Of a stretch of 64,000 nucleotides of DNA, positions 54,995-64,000 are shown one piece after another. How positions within the stretch are numbered: the first letter of the stretch is position 1; each line of letters starts with the position of its first letter. The DNA is from Ilex aquifolium (lineage: Eukaryota > Streptophyta > Magnoliopsida > Aquifoliales > Aquifoliaceae). Below the pieces are notes generated by a model that worked only from the letters and a program-made list of their open reading frames with translations, was not told where the DNA came from and searched no databases. Made by a program: the position numbers and the translations under genes. The DNA is taken from NCBI GenBank assembly GCA_951799425.1, contig OX637407.1:23504981-23568980 (forward strand), written 5' to 3'.

Positions 54995-57900
54995 CGAGGC
55001 GTTGAGTGCGCGTGAATGGTTGTCGCTCTCTCAGAGGTGGGGGACCAAGACAGTCCTTGACAGAGATTCCCTCCGTTCTATTTCTTTTGTTCTCTACCTC
55101 CCACCTATCTTCGCGGGTGTCCTTTCTTTTCTCCCCTCCTCGGGAGGACTCACCTCGACGGGCCTTGGTAACGTCCTCGGCATTCATATACTTCTGTGCC
55201 CTTGACAGCAGCTCGGGCATGCTGGAGGGCGGCTTCTTGATGACAGAGAACATGAAACTGGAGGTGCGTAGACCGGCGATAAAGGCGGCCAATGCTACCT
55301 TGTCATCTGGCTCCTCAATCTGGAGAGCTTCCTTGTTGAAGCGGGCGAGATAGTCTCTGAGGCTTTCATCCCTGTCCTGCTTGATGGTGAGCAGGTGGGT
55401 CACAGGTTTCTGATGTCGGCGTCCCCTAATGAAGTGGGAGACGAATGATCTACTCAACTCCGCGAAGGAGTGAATTGAAGAAGGCTTGATTTTTGCAAAC
55501 CATTGACGTGCGGACCCTTTCAGGGTGGTAGGGAAAGCTCTACACATAATCTCCTCAGACACGTTGTGGAGTTGCATGAGGGACTTGTATGTGTCAAGGT
55601 GGTCGAGGGGGTCTTTGGTACCGTCGAAGATCTCGATGGTAGGCATCTTGAACTTCGAGGGTAGGGGATAGTTAACTATATCAGCAACAACAGGTGTGTC
55701 GGTACGTCTTACCAGGTAGTCCATTGTCTCGGGCGCCTGTGCCTTCATGGCGTTGAGGGCGTCGCCGAGTTGGTTCTGTACCTCTCTGATCTTTTCGTCC
55801 CACTGGTTGGGGACATCCTCCGTCGGGTGGTGGTACTGGCTTCCATGATCGCCATACTGGTTCTCGCCCTCATCCTCCTGTGTAGGTACATGAGGAGGGA
55901 CTGCTGGGCGAGGGGCACCCGGGCGTGGTCCTGGGGCGCTCTGGCGAGGGACCCCATGGCGGGGTGCTGCTTGGCGCCCTGAGTGAATAGGCAGTGGCTC
56001 TCCTGTTGGAGGGGGTGGGACTCCTCCCACGGGGTGAGGGGCGACACCCCCTTGGGCGAGCATCAACTCTATAATCTGCTGGTTTTGGTTCACCAACAGT
56101 TGCACGGTTTTGAGGAGTTGTGTGAGACCCAATCATGCATTGCATGCATAATAACAAAATTATGTGGGCTAAATTATAATTAAGTGAAAATACTAGTGGG
56201 TAAATTTCGAAATCATTTAGGAACTTGAGGGGAAGTAAGTGTAGTTAAGCCAACACCTTTACAGGTGTTGGCATGAGAAAAGCTTGGTATGCCGTGTGTG
56301 TGTGCATGCAAGCCATGTGTGTGTGTGTATAAAGTGTAAGGGTGTGTGTGTGTGTGTTTAATATATAAACAAAGTGTGTGTGTGTGTCTGGTGGTGTTCT
56401 GAAGCCGAGAGTGACTGAGAGCAAGAGAGAAGAAAAAAAAGAAGAAGAAGAGAAACCGAGAGTGAGGAAGAGAGAAAAGAAGAAGAAAAGAAATATACGT
56501 GCGTGGGTCTAATTGAACCGTGAGCTAGAAAGGTATGTAGAATTAATTTTAAGCATGATTGATGATTAATTTTCTTATGTACGTAAATATGTGGCCTATT
56601 TTATTTTAAATTAGTGGCTATTTTAATTTAATTTAGTGAGCTGTCTTGACATGTTTTAATTAGTAGGCTATTTTAATTTAAGTATATGAGCTGTTTTATT
56701 GAGCTGTTTATAATTTAATTTCATGGGCTGATTTCGAGTAATGTCGAAACAGATTTTGTATGAGTATAATTAAATATATTTAGCATAATTAATGGCCTGT
56801 TAAAAATGGGTTCCAAATGGGTATTAAACTAAATGTGAGGAAAATGTGAAAAATGGCTATTTGAGATATTCGGTATGTTTTTGGGCTAGGTTGGAACCGG
56901 AACTATAGGAGTGAAATTGGTGATTTAAAAAGTGCAATTAGGGGGCTGACTTAAATAATTTAGTGGGTATGTGAGTTTAAATATAATTTTTTAAAAGAAA
57001 TGTACGATAGAAGTTGGAAATGGGTGCCGGTAACGCCGAAACCCTAATTTCTAAATGTATTATCACATGTGTACATTTTAATCCGAACAACCTGGAATTT
57101 TGTAGGCTACATTTTTAAATGATGCTTGACATGATAATGCGACTTTTGAATGCAAACGAGTTTAATATCCGGTGCGAAATATATGGAATGCCAAAAGTGC
57201 AGTTTTTAGGATTCGGTGTCGAAATACGTGAAAATGGACCCTCGGTCAATGTGTTTGACCTACTTAATCCTAATTATGATTAATGTGATTGATTTTGGAA
57301 ATTTGGGGAGAAAATGTGATCCCTAGAATAAAAGTGCGAGGTGTGAGTGGATAGTGCGGTAACTGGAGTTACTGGGGCATTTTGGGGTGCATCACTTTGC
57401 ATGTATTAGTGCATAATTAATTATTATGTGTGATAAACATATTGATATTGTAATTATAAATGTGTTAGGTGGAGCAGGTGAGACTGTCGGTATTGGAACA
57501 AATACGGTAACACCGAAAGGATCTACCGATAGGACCGAAGGGTCGTAGATCTGAATCTTTGAGGTGGGTGTATATCTTTATATGTTTTGGAAATGCTATT
57601 ATAAGATAATAGGAAATGATAGAATAATAATTCTCCAGGATTATGTGCTATGTGCTTATGTGATTGATTGATGTTTTGTATTGTGTATTGTGTATTGTGG
57701 AATGTGGCGCACTGTTTGAGACAGGGGCGTCGATGCCTGATCACTGGGCGTGCAGTGATGTGCTAGCACTGTGGTGTTCCCGGGAGGTTCGGGAGACACG
57801 GATCCATGTGGGATCGATTACCCGATGAGGGGTAGTATGGCTGTGATGTGATTTGTGAATTCTTTGGAATTGGAGTGATGCTGTTGTTTGATACGTGTAT

Positions 57901-58597
57901 CTACGTAGTATCTACCTACTTCTGTGTATTACTATCATTGCCATTTCATATGCAGCATGTATACTCACTGAGCGCGTGGTTTAGCTCACACCCCTATAGT
58001 TTCTCTTTTTCAGGTATTGTAGAGGAAAATTTCAGATCAGTCCACTGTCCAGTCGGTTGAATTGTGTCTAGTGGTTTAACGAAGTTCGTGTGATTCTACT
58101 CAGGTTATTGTGTATTTATTTTGCTGAGTTGTCTAGTTTATTTATGTGAGATTATTATGGTAAGTTAATGGTATGTATTTTTATATAGACTCAACAAGCA
58201 TACTTGGTGATGTATGCTATGTGGGTGTGGGATTTCTGTATATATCTATAACCTGGGAAATAAACCATTAGTACAGGTGTTATATATATATAGTACAGGT
58301 TATGAAACAGGTTTTATCACCATGCTTGATAACTAGGGCGATGGGTGGTGTTGTTGCACCTGTGGGATTATTTAATATTTTAGTAATCCAGATTATATAT
58401 ACGTAAACAGGTGTATCTAAAACCTAGTCGCATCTCATCCTTGGGAGACCGGGATGGGGCGTGACAAGTTGTTGTTCGACAACGGGGGTCACCGTAGCAG
58501 ACGACTCCAACGGTGAGAGGGGAGGTGGTACCTCCTCCCGGGGGGCCGGGTTGTTGTCTCCGGGATGTTGAGACCTTGATCTAGTAGTGATTGCCAT
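54963..58597 (-). pseudogene. Retrotransposon gag, split by a nested solo LTR
   Basis: The main part (56120..54963) contains the Retrotrans_gag domain: FDGTKDPLDHLDTYKSLM, then RAFPTTLKGSARQWFAKI, SFAELSRSFVSHFI and AALAAFIAGLR-type helices (VALAAFIAGLRTSSF in this copy). The N-terminal part lies at 58597..58467, starting at an ATG 38 bp after the primer site. The two parts are separated by 2,346 bp plus one copy of the AGTTG duplication, and the reading phase is preserved across the gap. A frameshift near 55010 disconnects the zinc-knuckle segment. The gene was intact in layout before the nested insertion and is now dead. Confidence 0.85.
56121..58466 (+). mobile_element. Nested solo LTR, 2,346 bp (Del/Tekay-chromovirus-like)
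   Basis: It starts TGTGAGACCC and ends GGGGCGTGACA, with AGTTG directly repeated on both sides (56116-56120 and 58467-58471). The 5-bp duplication and TG..CA ends mark an LTR. The long length and the 'gggcgtgaca' end are familiar from Tekay/Del-type Ty3/gypsy LTRs. There is no primer site, internal region or second LTR, so it is a solo LTR left by recombination. (GT)n runs occur at 56296-56385. Confidence 0.88.
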
Positions 58598-58634
58598 GGA
58601 TTAAAAGAGTATGAAAGTAGTAGAAACTTAGTCG

Positions 58635-58654
58635 TTCCCACAGACGGCGCCAAA
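58635..58654 (-). promoter_or_regulatory. Primer binding site of the gag-only retrotransposon
   Basis: On the minus strand, one base after the 5' LTR, is TTTGGCGCCGTCTGTGGGAA. TGGCGCCGT is the usual start of plant gypsy primer sites complementary to a tRNA 3' end (tRNA-Asp type in Athila/Tat relatives). The exact tRNA needs a search. Confidence 0.7.
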
Positions 58655-58655
58655 C

Positions 58656-59619
58656 TGATGATGCACAAAATTGTCTTCGTGCAAGATCAACAGTCAAAAA
58701 TATATACGGGTGTAATTAATGAGCAATCAATGACAATCAAGGAATTAAAACGATAAGTAATAAAACAACACTGAGATTTATAGTGGTTCGGTCCGGGTGA
58801 CCTACTCCACTCTCGGGAACGGCGCCGGTGACCGGAGATCTTTATTGATGAACAAGGCAACCGGGAGAGTAACTCCGGGAGTATTACAGTGCTTCAAGAG
58901 AGAGAGATAATGTGTGTAGGAAGGTGTAGTGTGTGTAGGGATTACAACTTGTAAAGGTCTCAAGGTCTCAAGCTCTCAAAAAGGTGATGCCCTCTATGTG
59001 GAGATGGCTTACATTATATAGGTGTAATGAGGCGGTGAGGCGGTCACTACAATTTAGTAAGTACAATTTAGGTAGGACTTCCCCACTTTGGCAAGTATAC
59101 TCATGGTAGGATTCGATCTCCGTATCCCGATATTTTCTCCCTCGTGTCCCTATTCCGTCGGAGGAGGATCTTGAACTGGACTTGGCTTGGACCTTCATTG
59201 GAGTCAAGGGGACAAAGGAGGAGAGGATCAGGAGGGCCAGGCCATGGGCGGCGCCCAAGCTGGGTGACCTCCCATGGGCGGCGCCCCCTTGGTCCCTATC
59301 GGCTTGGGCTTGAGTTCCTTTGTACCTCGTATTGATTTACGGCCGTATTTCCAATTTTCATTTATGCCCTCCGTAATTTGGACTTGAGTAGGAGTGACAA
59401 AGTGAAGGAGATGGAGCATGAAACAAAAGAGATGAGGGGTCCCCTTAGGGTGGCCTCCTTTGGGCGGTGCCCCTTGGGGTGGCCCTTTTTGAGGGTGTCC
59501 CCTTGGACTCCTCCTTGACTTTCCCTTAGACTTCTCCTCAACTTGTTGACTTGGGCTCCGAGATGGCGTGGGCTTCTCTTGATTCGTTGGACTTGGCCCA
59601 GTTAATTTCGGGCTCATCA
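58656..59619 (-). repeat. 5' LTR of the gag-only retrotransposon
   Basis: On the plus strand it runs from TGATGATGCACAAAA to GGGCTCATCA, 964 bp, and keeps the intact TGATGA terminus. It carries an extra segment ('ccaagctgggtgacctccca' region, about 59257-59285) beside a 'gggcggcgcc' block, which looks like a local duplication. Confidence 0.9.
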
Positions 59620-59624
59620 CATGG

Positions 59625-59994
59625 TATCCACAAGGCTTCCACATATGACCGCCGCTCGAATTAGCTATATTTAACGTGTGTCAGATGAAGTGAATTCGTA
59701 CTAAATTTTAATGAGTTTATATTAAAAAATATTTTAATTATATTTAATTTATTTATTAATTCATATTTAATGAATTATGTTAAATTGAGTTTGTATTATA
59801 GATTAATCATGTATAATTAATATGTAAACGAATCGTGTCATGTATTTTTTTTATTAATTTCATTTATACCCAATTTATTTATTAATCGTGTCGTGTTTGA
59901 TATATTCATTTACAAAATGGATGACTTAATGAAGATTCAAATCCACTAATTTTGTATTGTATTAACGGTTGTGTCATATTTTGACACTATAATT
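59625..59994. other. AT-rich spacer between retrotransposon and foldback element
   Basis: The word 'cgtgtcgtgttt' and similar phrases suggest an old MITE. No gene is seen. Confidence 0.4.
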
Positions 59995-61005
59995 GGGAGA
60001 ATTACACCAAGACTCTAGAGATTTGTCACTTAATCACTCAGATCCCTTGATATTTATAATATTATACACAGACCCCCTAAAGTTTGTACTCACGTAACAC
60101 TTAGACCTCTGTAATAAATTACATCCAGACCCCCTAAAGTTTGTAGATGTATAATACTTAGATCCATCAAGTTTAAAATGTTATACTTCAACTAAAAATA
60201 ATCAAATCAAAGATAGAATATTAAATATTTTAAATTTTATAACTAAAATTCATGTTCAATTGTATTATTTATTGAAATAAAATAAAAAATAAAAATCTAT
60301 TTTTTCTTAAAAAATGTAATTAGTATACAATTATATTATCCATTGAAATAAAACTAAAAAAATCAAACAAAGAGTCTAAATCATTCATAATAAAACATGA
60401 ATTTTACAACCAAAATTCATGTTTTATTATGTCATTTATTGAAATAAAATTAAAATTAAAAATTTAATGTTTTCTTAAAAAATCATAATTGGTATATAAT
60501 TATACTATCTATTGGAATAAAATTAAAAAAAAATATTAAATAAGAGATCAAATTGTAATTGACACAATATCTTTTAACTTAAATTGGGGTAATTTGGTAG
60601 TTTAATTTGGTCGTTTAAACGACCAAATTAGATTCCAATAGATAATATCATTGTATATTACTTATAATTTTTTTTTAAAAATTAGATTTTTATTTTTTAT
60701 TTTATTTCAATAAATGTCATAATAAAACATAAATTTTGGTTGTAAAATTTAAAATATTTAATATTCTATTTTTGATTGAAGTATTTTTTTTTCTAAGTAT
60801 AACATTTTAAACTTGAGGAGTGTAAGTGTTACACACCTACAAACTTCAAGGGGTCTGGGTGTAATTTACTAATGGATATACTAATGACAATGGTCTAAGT
60901 ATTACGTGCGTATAAACTTTAGGGGGTCTGTGTATAATATTTCAAATGTTAAGGGGTTTGAATGATTAAGTGACAAACCTCAGAAGATCTGGGTGTAATT
61001 CTCCC
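59995..61005. mobile_element. 1.0-kb foldback element, copy 2
   Basis: The ends GGGAGAATTACACC and its exact complement GGTGTAATTCTCCC enclose two long complementary arms. The wording is the same as in 34665-35664 ('cccctaaagtttgta', 'caattatattat', 'tcataataaaacatgaattt'). Copy 2 keeps the more perfect termini. A target duplication is not clear. Confidence 0.75.
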
Positions 61006-61689
61006 TACCATAATTTGCATACACACCATGTCAAAAATAATTCGGAGTCGTTGATTTTAATTTCAAAGACTTATAACAATTGATGGAAAATATAATTAAG
61101 TAATAAAAAAATTACACGCAATATGTTTTCATTAAATAAACAGTAAAAATACGATATTAAAAAATTAATTTTCAATTTATAAAATTAATTTTTGATGTGA
61201 TTATTATACCCGCACATAGAATTGCACCGCAATATTGAGTATAACGGAAATACCATGTGACATCATCATTGTTATGTGGTGTCATAATTCAATAAAAACA
61301 GAACAAATAAGCAGGTAGATCACACATATTTTAGTAACCGTTTTGCCATGTCATTTCAAGTGGGGTTTAACTTGTTCATTTATAAATTTATTATTGAATG
61401 ATGATATCAAGTATCAATAATAATGTAATATTAGCCTTATCTCCAATATTTACTCCATCCAATGGTACGGAAAGTCCAAGATCCTTCCCCAAAAAAGCTT
61501 TGTCTACATTTATCCAGATTTTCTGTATGAACTTTGTGATGGATTTCAATGCACTTATCCTGATTTTTGCTTTCGGCTATTATGATCGATTTGAATATTT
61601 TTCAGTGTGTTACAAGATTATAATAAAAAGGAAAGGGCATACAATATTTACGTGTGACTCGATCTCACGTCAAGTTCGGGGCCATGTAT
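61006..61689. other. Intergenic region with a dispersed repeat
   Basis: 61230-61450 ('gtataacggaaataccatgt', 'gccatgtcatttcaagtggggtt', 'aaatttattattgaatgatg') is related to 49550-49790. A 113-codon frame at 61398-61739 crosses this repeat and the SINE below and does not look like a gene. Confidence 0.5.
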
Positions 61690-61880
61690 TTTTTTTAGTT
61701 CAATGGTTAATGGTCTTCAGTCAACTTACACACGACTAATACCCTAATTTATATCGGGATTAGGGTATTCATGAGGGATAAATCTCGTAAGGTTTAATCA
61801 TAAAGAGTTGTCAAGATTCAAACTCAAGACATTTAAATTTACCAATCGTTACTGTTATTACTTGAGCTATACCTTAGAGT
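61690..61880 (-). mobile_element. tRNA-derived SINE, minus strand
   Basis: On the minus strand: 'tatagctcaagtaataacagtaac' (A-box region), GAGTTTGAATC (decayed B-box), 'ttgacaactctttatgattaaacc', 'gagatttatccctcatgaatacc', then the tail at the T-run 61689-61697. The order is the same as in the SINE at 7045. Confidence 0.7.
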
Positions 61881-62762
61881 TTTGGCTATGGAACAATTGG
61901 GTTCGAATTGGGACAATTTGAAAATTATCAATTGATTAATTCACATGTGTTCCCTTCCAAATATAATCTATAATAATAAAACATAGTATTCTGTTTAAGG
62001 TCCTTAACCTACCGACTTAGAAAAGAACAACAATGACCTAGACTGTTTAGATCTAACGACTTGTATTATTATTTATATTTTAACTTTTTAATTACATTAA
62101 TTCTTTCTATTTACGTTTAATCTTTCAAACATATTAAATATTTTAATTAACAAATTATATTTTAACCGTTATAAACATTTTAAACCTTCACTTATGTTTT
62201 AACCACTCCAACTTTTTTTAAGAGTTCAACGGCTTCTCTGTCTTTCATTTTTCTTTTGATGGTTGAAAATTAAACTCAAACTAGACAAATCTATACAAGA
62301 GACACACTCCAAGGTGCCTTTAAATTAGATGATTATATTCTAGAAGATGATTAAAGAAAAAAAAAAACCCCCTCACTCAGGTCGATATTTGTGGGGCTAG
62401 CCAACACTTATTCGAGTTTTGATATGATTAAACTCATCTGAAATTATAGATTTTTTCAAGATTTATAATATAAAATAGGAAAATCTTTAATAAGTTCATC
62501 CGACAGTCTTAAATAGGCTCATCCAACGAGCACCAATATTTCTTTCAAAATTATTAATCAAAAAAGAAAAAAAAGTGTTATTGATTCCCAATTATTTTTT
62601 GTTTCATTTAATCAATGCTATGTATTAATTGCTCACATTTGGCATTAATGTGCAAAGACACGTTGTGCTTCACAAATCCACAAGGCAAATCACGGGACTT
62701 CCACAGTTCCACTGTCTTTTTGTGGCTAATCTTATCCTTTCCAATCCACTGCCTTACCAAAA
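61881..62762. other. AT-rich intergenic region, no gene seen
   Basis: No conserved frame, element end or long repeat was recognised. Confidence 0.5.
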
Positions 62763-62930
62763 AGAGTAATGTTATCTTTATTAAATTTTTATTTTAATCA
62801 ATATAATACAGATTTTTACCATAAGATAAGTGAGTTCTATTAATATTCAATGACGGAGATCGTTTAACATCATTTGGGATGGAAAATTTAATAAAAAAAT
62901 TTAATAAGTATAACACTTTCCTATCAGAAA
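62763..62930. mobile_element. Short inverted-repeat MITE, same family as 16020-16174
   Basis: Left 'agagtaatgttatctttatta' pairs with right 'aataagtataacactttcct'. The interior has 'ataagtgagttctattaatattcaatga' and 'catcatttgggatgg', close to the inverted wording of the 16.0-kb copy. Confidence 0.6.
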
Positions 62931-64000
62931 ATATTCATTATATCAGTCATATTACGTAATAAGTGACACCTAATATTATTAATTAATATTATATATATAA
63001 TAATTAAATTAGGTAAGAGGTAACTTGAAAAGTCTTTTCTCTCACTTTCATTTTTTTTTTTAATTTTCAACTATTTAATTGTCATAAGTGATTTTAATCA
63101 ATTATATTCTAACACACGTCTCATATAATTACCTCTCTACCCTCACTACTTAATTACCATTCATTTAAAGTTTTTTTTTTTTTTAAAAATGAGTCACTAA
63201 TCTGAATTTTAAAAAAAAAAAATTATTTTACTACCCTAACTTCTTATAATTATATTACCACTCGAATTTGTTATCTAACTTTTCAAACAGTATGATGCGG
63301 GGAGGAAAGGAGATGTGTGAAACTTCTGTGCATCGCACGCGAGTCGTCACTTGTATGAGATAAGTGAATCCCATTATTTTAATAATTTATAATGACTACC
63401 ATGCTGATTAACTAACACCTTAGAATAATGAGGTTCACTTATCCTACATAGTGTATTATTATTAATTAATGATACTATATGTTTTCGATGAAATAGTATT
63501 ACCGTTGTAATGAATATTCGTTTTCCTGAAGATTGCTTCTTCTATACATGCATATGAAGTTCTCTAGTCCCTTTGAATTGATCCAAATTTCCTTCTTTAG
63601 AAAAAAATTATCAACGAAATTAAACTTGCAGAATATAAAAAGTTTTGTTCGATGATTTTTTAGAAAGTAAATAAAACAAGATTTATAGAACCGACTTTAC
63701 GTAGATGATCATGGAAGATTCAATGGAATTGATTTGAATTGTAGCTACCATAAAGATGGTAATATGTGTTAAATACACAAATTTATCAACAACAAAAAAA
63801 AAAAACCTCTAAAACTATCAAAATAAGAACACCCAACTTTAAAATTTAGGGTGAATTGCACTTTGTATTTTCAAAGATTTTAAGTATTTTATTTTGTACT
63901 ATCAAAGATTAAATTTTTCACATTTTTACATTTAATGTATCAAAAGTGTTGCAATATGACTTTTTTGTAGTTTTCTATTAGTTTTCCCATTCGTGTCAAT
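62931..64000. other. AT-rich terminal region, no gene seen
   Basis: A small inverted repeat lies at 63357-63455 ('gataagtgaatcccattatt' against 'aataatgaggttcacttatc'). The last 150 bp ('ttagggtgaattgcactttg') resemble the start of the MITE type seen at 6058 and may run out of the window. No gene is seen. Confidence 0.5.

Larger units (their letters stand above)
51031..59619 (-). mobile_element. Gag-only LTR retrotransposon (Ty3/gypsy, probably Tat-type)
   Basis: Flanked by the 5-bp duplication CATGG (51026-51030 and 59620-59624). The LTRs are 939 and 964 bp. On the minus strand the order is 5' LTR (58656-59619), primer site, gag, a zinc-knuckle segment, a long non-coding and repeat-rich interval, polypurine tract, 3' LTR (51031-51969). 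No protease, reverse transcriptase, RNase H or integrase is present, so it is a terminal-repeat-with-gag type element dependent on a partner. The gag style and an antisense coiled-coil remnant point to the Tat lineage. The total is 8.6 kb, of which 2.35 kb is a nested solo LTR. Confidence 0.9.

Noticed and set aside
61398..61739. 113-codon plus-strand frame
   Set aside because: It spans the junction of a dispersed repeat and a minus-strand SINE and has no recognisable domain or codon pattern.

Overview
The window reads as nuclear DNA of a flowering plant, most likely a eudicot. It is AT-rich, its genes have spliceosomal GT-AG introns and no operon structure, plant-specific gene families are present, and most of it is plant-type transposable elements. 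Only five protein genes can be supported, and they cover a small part of the 64 kb.

Region by region. 0.3-2.6 kb (minus): a two-exon LRR receptor-like kinase gene of the ZAR1 type (715 aa). 2.9-20.1 kb: gene-free and filled with elements: SINEs, a 549-bp Mutator-like MITE with a perfect 9-bp target duplication, a larger Mutator-like element with a 2.5-kb Helitron inside it, two more Helitrons, and a degenerate LTR. 20.3-31.3 kb (plus): a 12-exon gene for a 385-aa CinA-like/nucleotidylyltransferase-like protein. Its long introns hold MITEs and a decayed copia reverse-transcriptase fragment. The kinase and this gene match neighbouring Arabidopsis loci (At2g01210 and At2g01220, from memory), so they appear to be a conserved pair pushed apart by transposon growth. 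31.5-37.4 kb: MITEs and the first copy of a segmental duplication that carries a tiny gene for a membrane peptide with a Cys/Gly tail. 37.5-43.7 kb: a Helitron cluster containing two full copies joined head to tail with no base between them. 46.2-47.3 kb (minus): a single-exon PC-esterase/CAS1-like gene. 48.4-51.0 kb: the second copy of the segmental duplication with a paralogous tiny gene. 51.0-59.6 kb (minus): a gag-only LTR retrotransposon (Ty3/gypsy, probably Tat-type) with target duplication CATGG. Its gag is interrupted by a 2,346-bp solo LTR of another element with target duplication AGTTG. 59.6-64 kb: foldback, SINE and MITE sequence in AT-rich DNA.

The most interesting structures are in the Helitrons. 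Seven pieces share the same termini (5' TCTATATAATAAAGTAG, 3' palindrome plus CTAG) but fall into three unrelated interiors. The 2.5-kb subfamily carries, in all three copies, a match to the plant snRNA upstream sequence element, a TATA box 32 bp downstream, and a match to the snRNA 3'-box about 110 bp further on. That is a complete candidate snRNA-type transcription unit inside a non-autonomous rolling-circle transposon. No RepHel helicase, transposase or reverse transcriptase is intact in this window.
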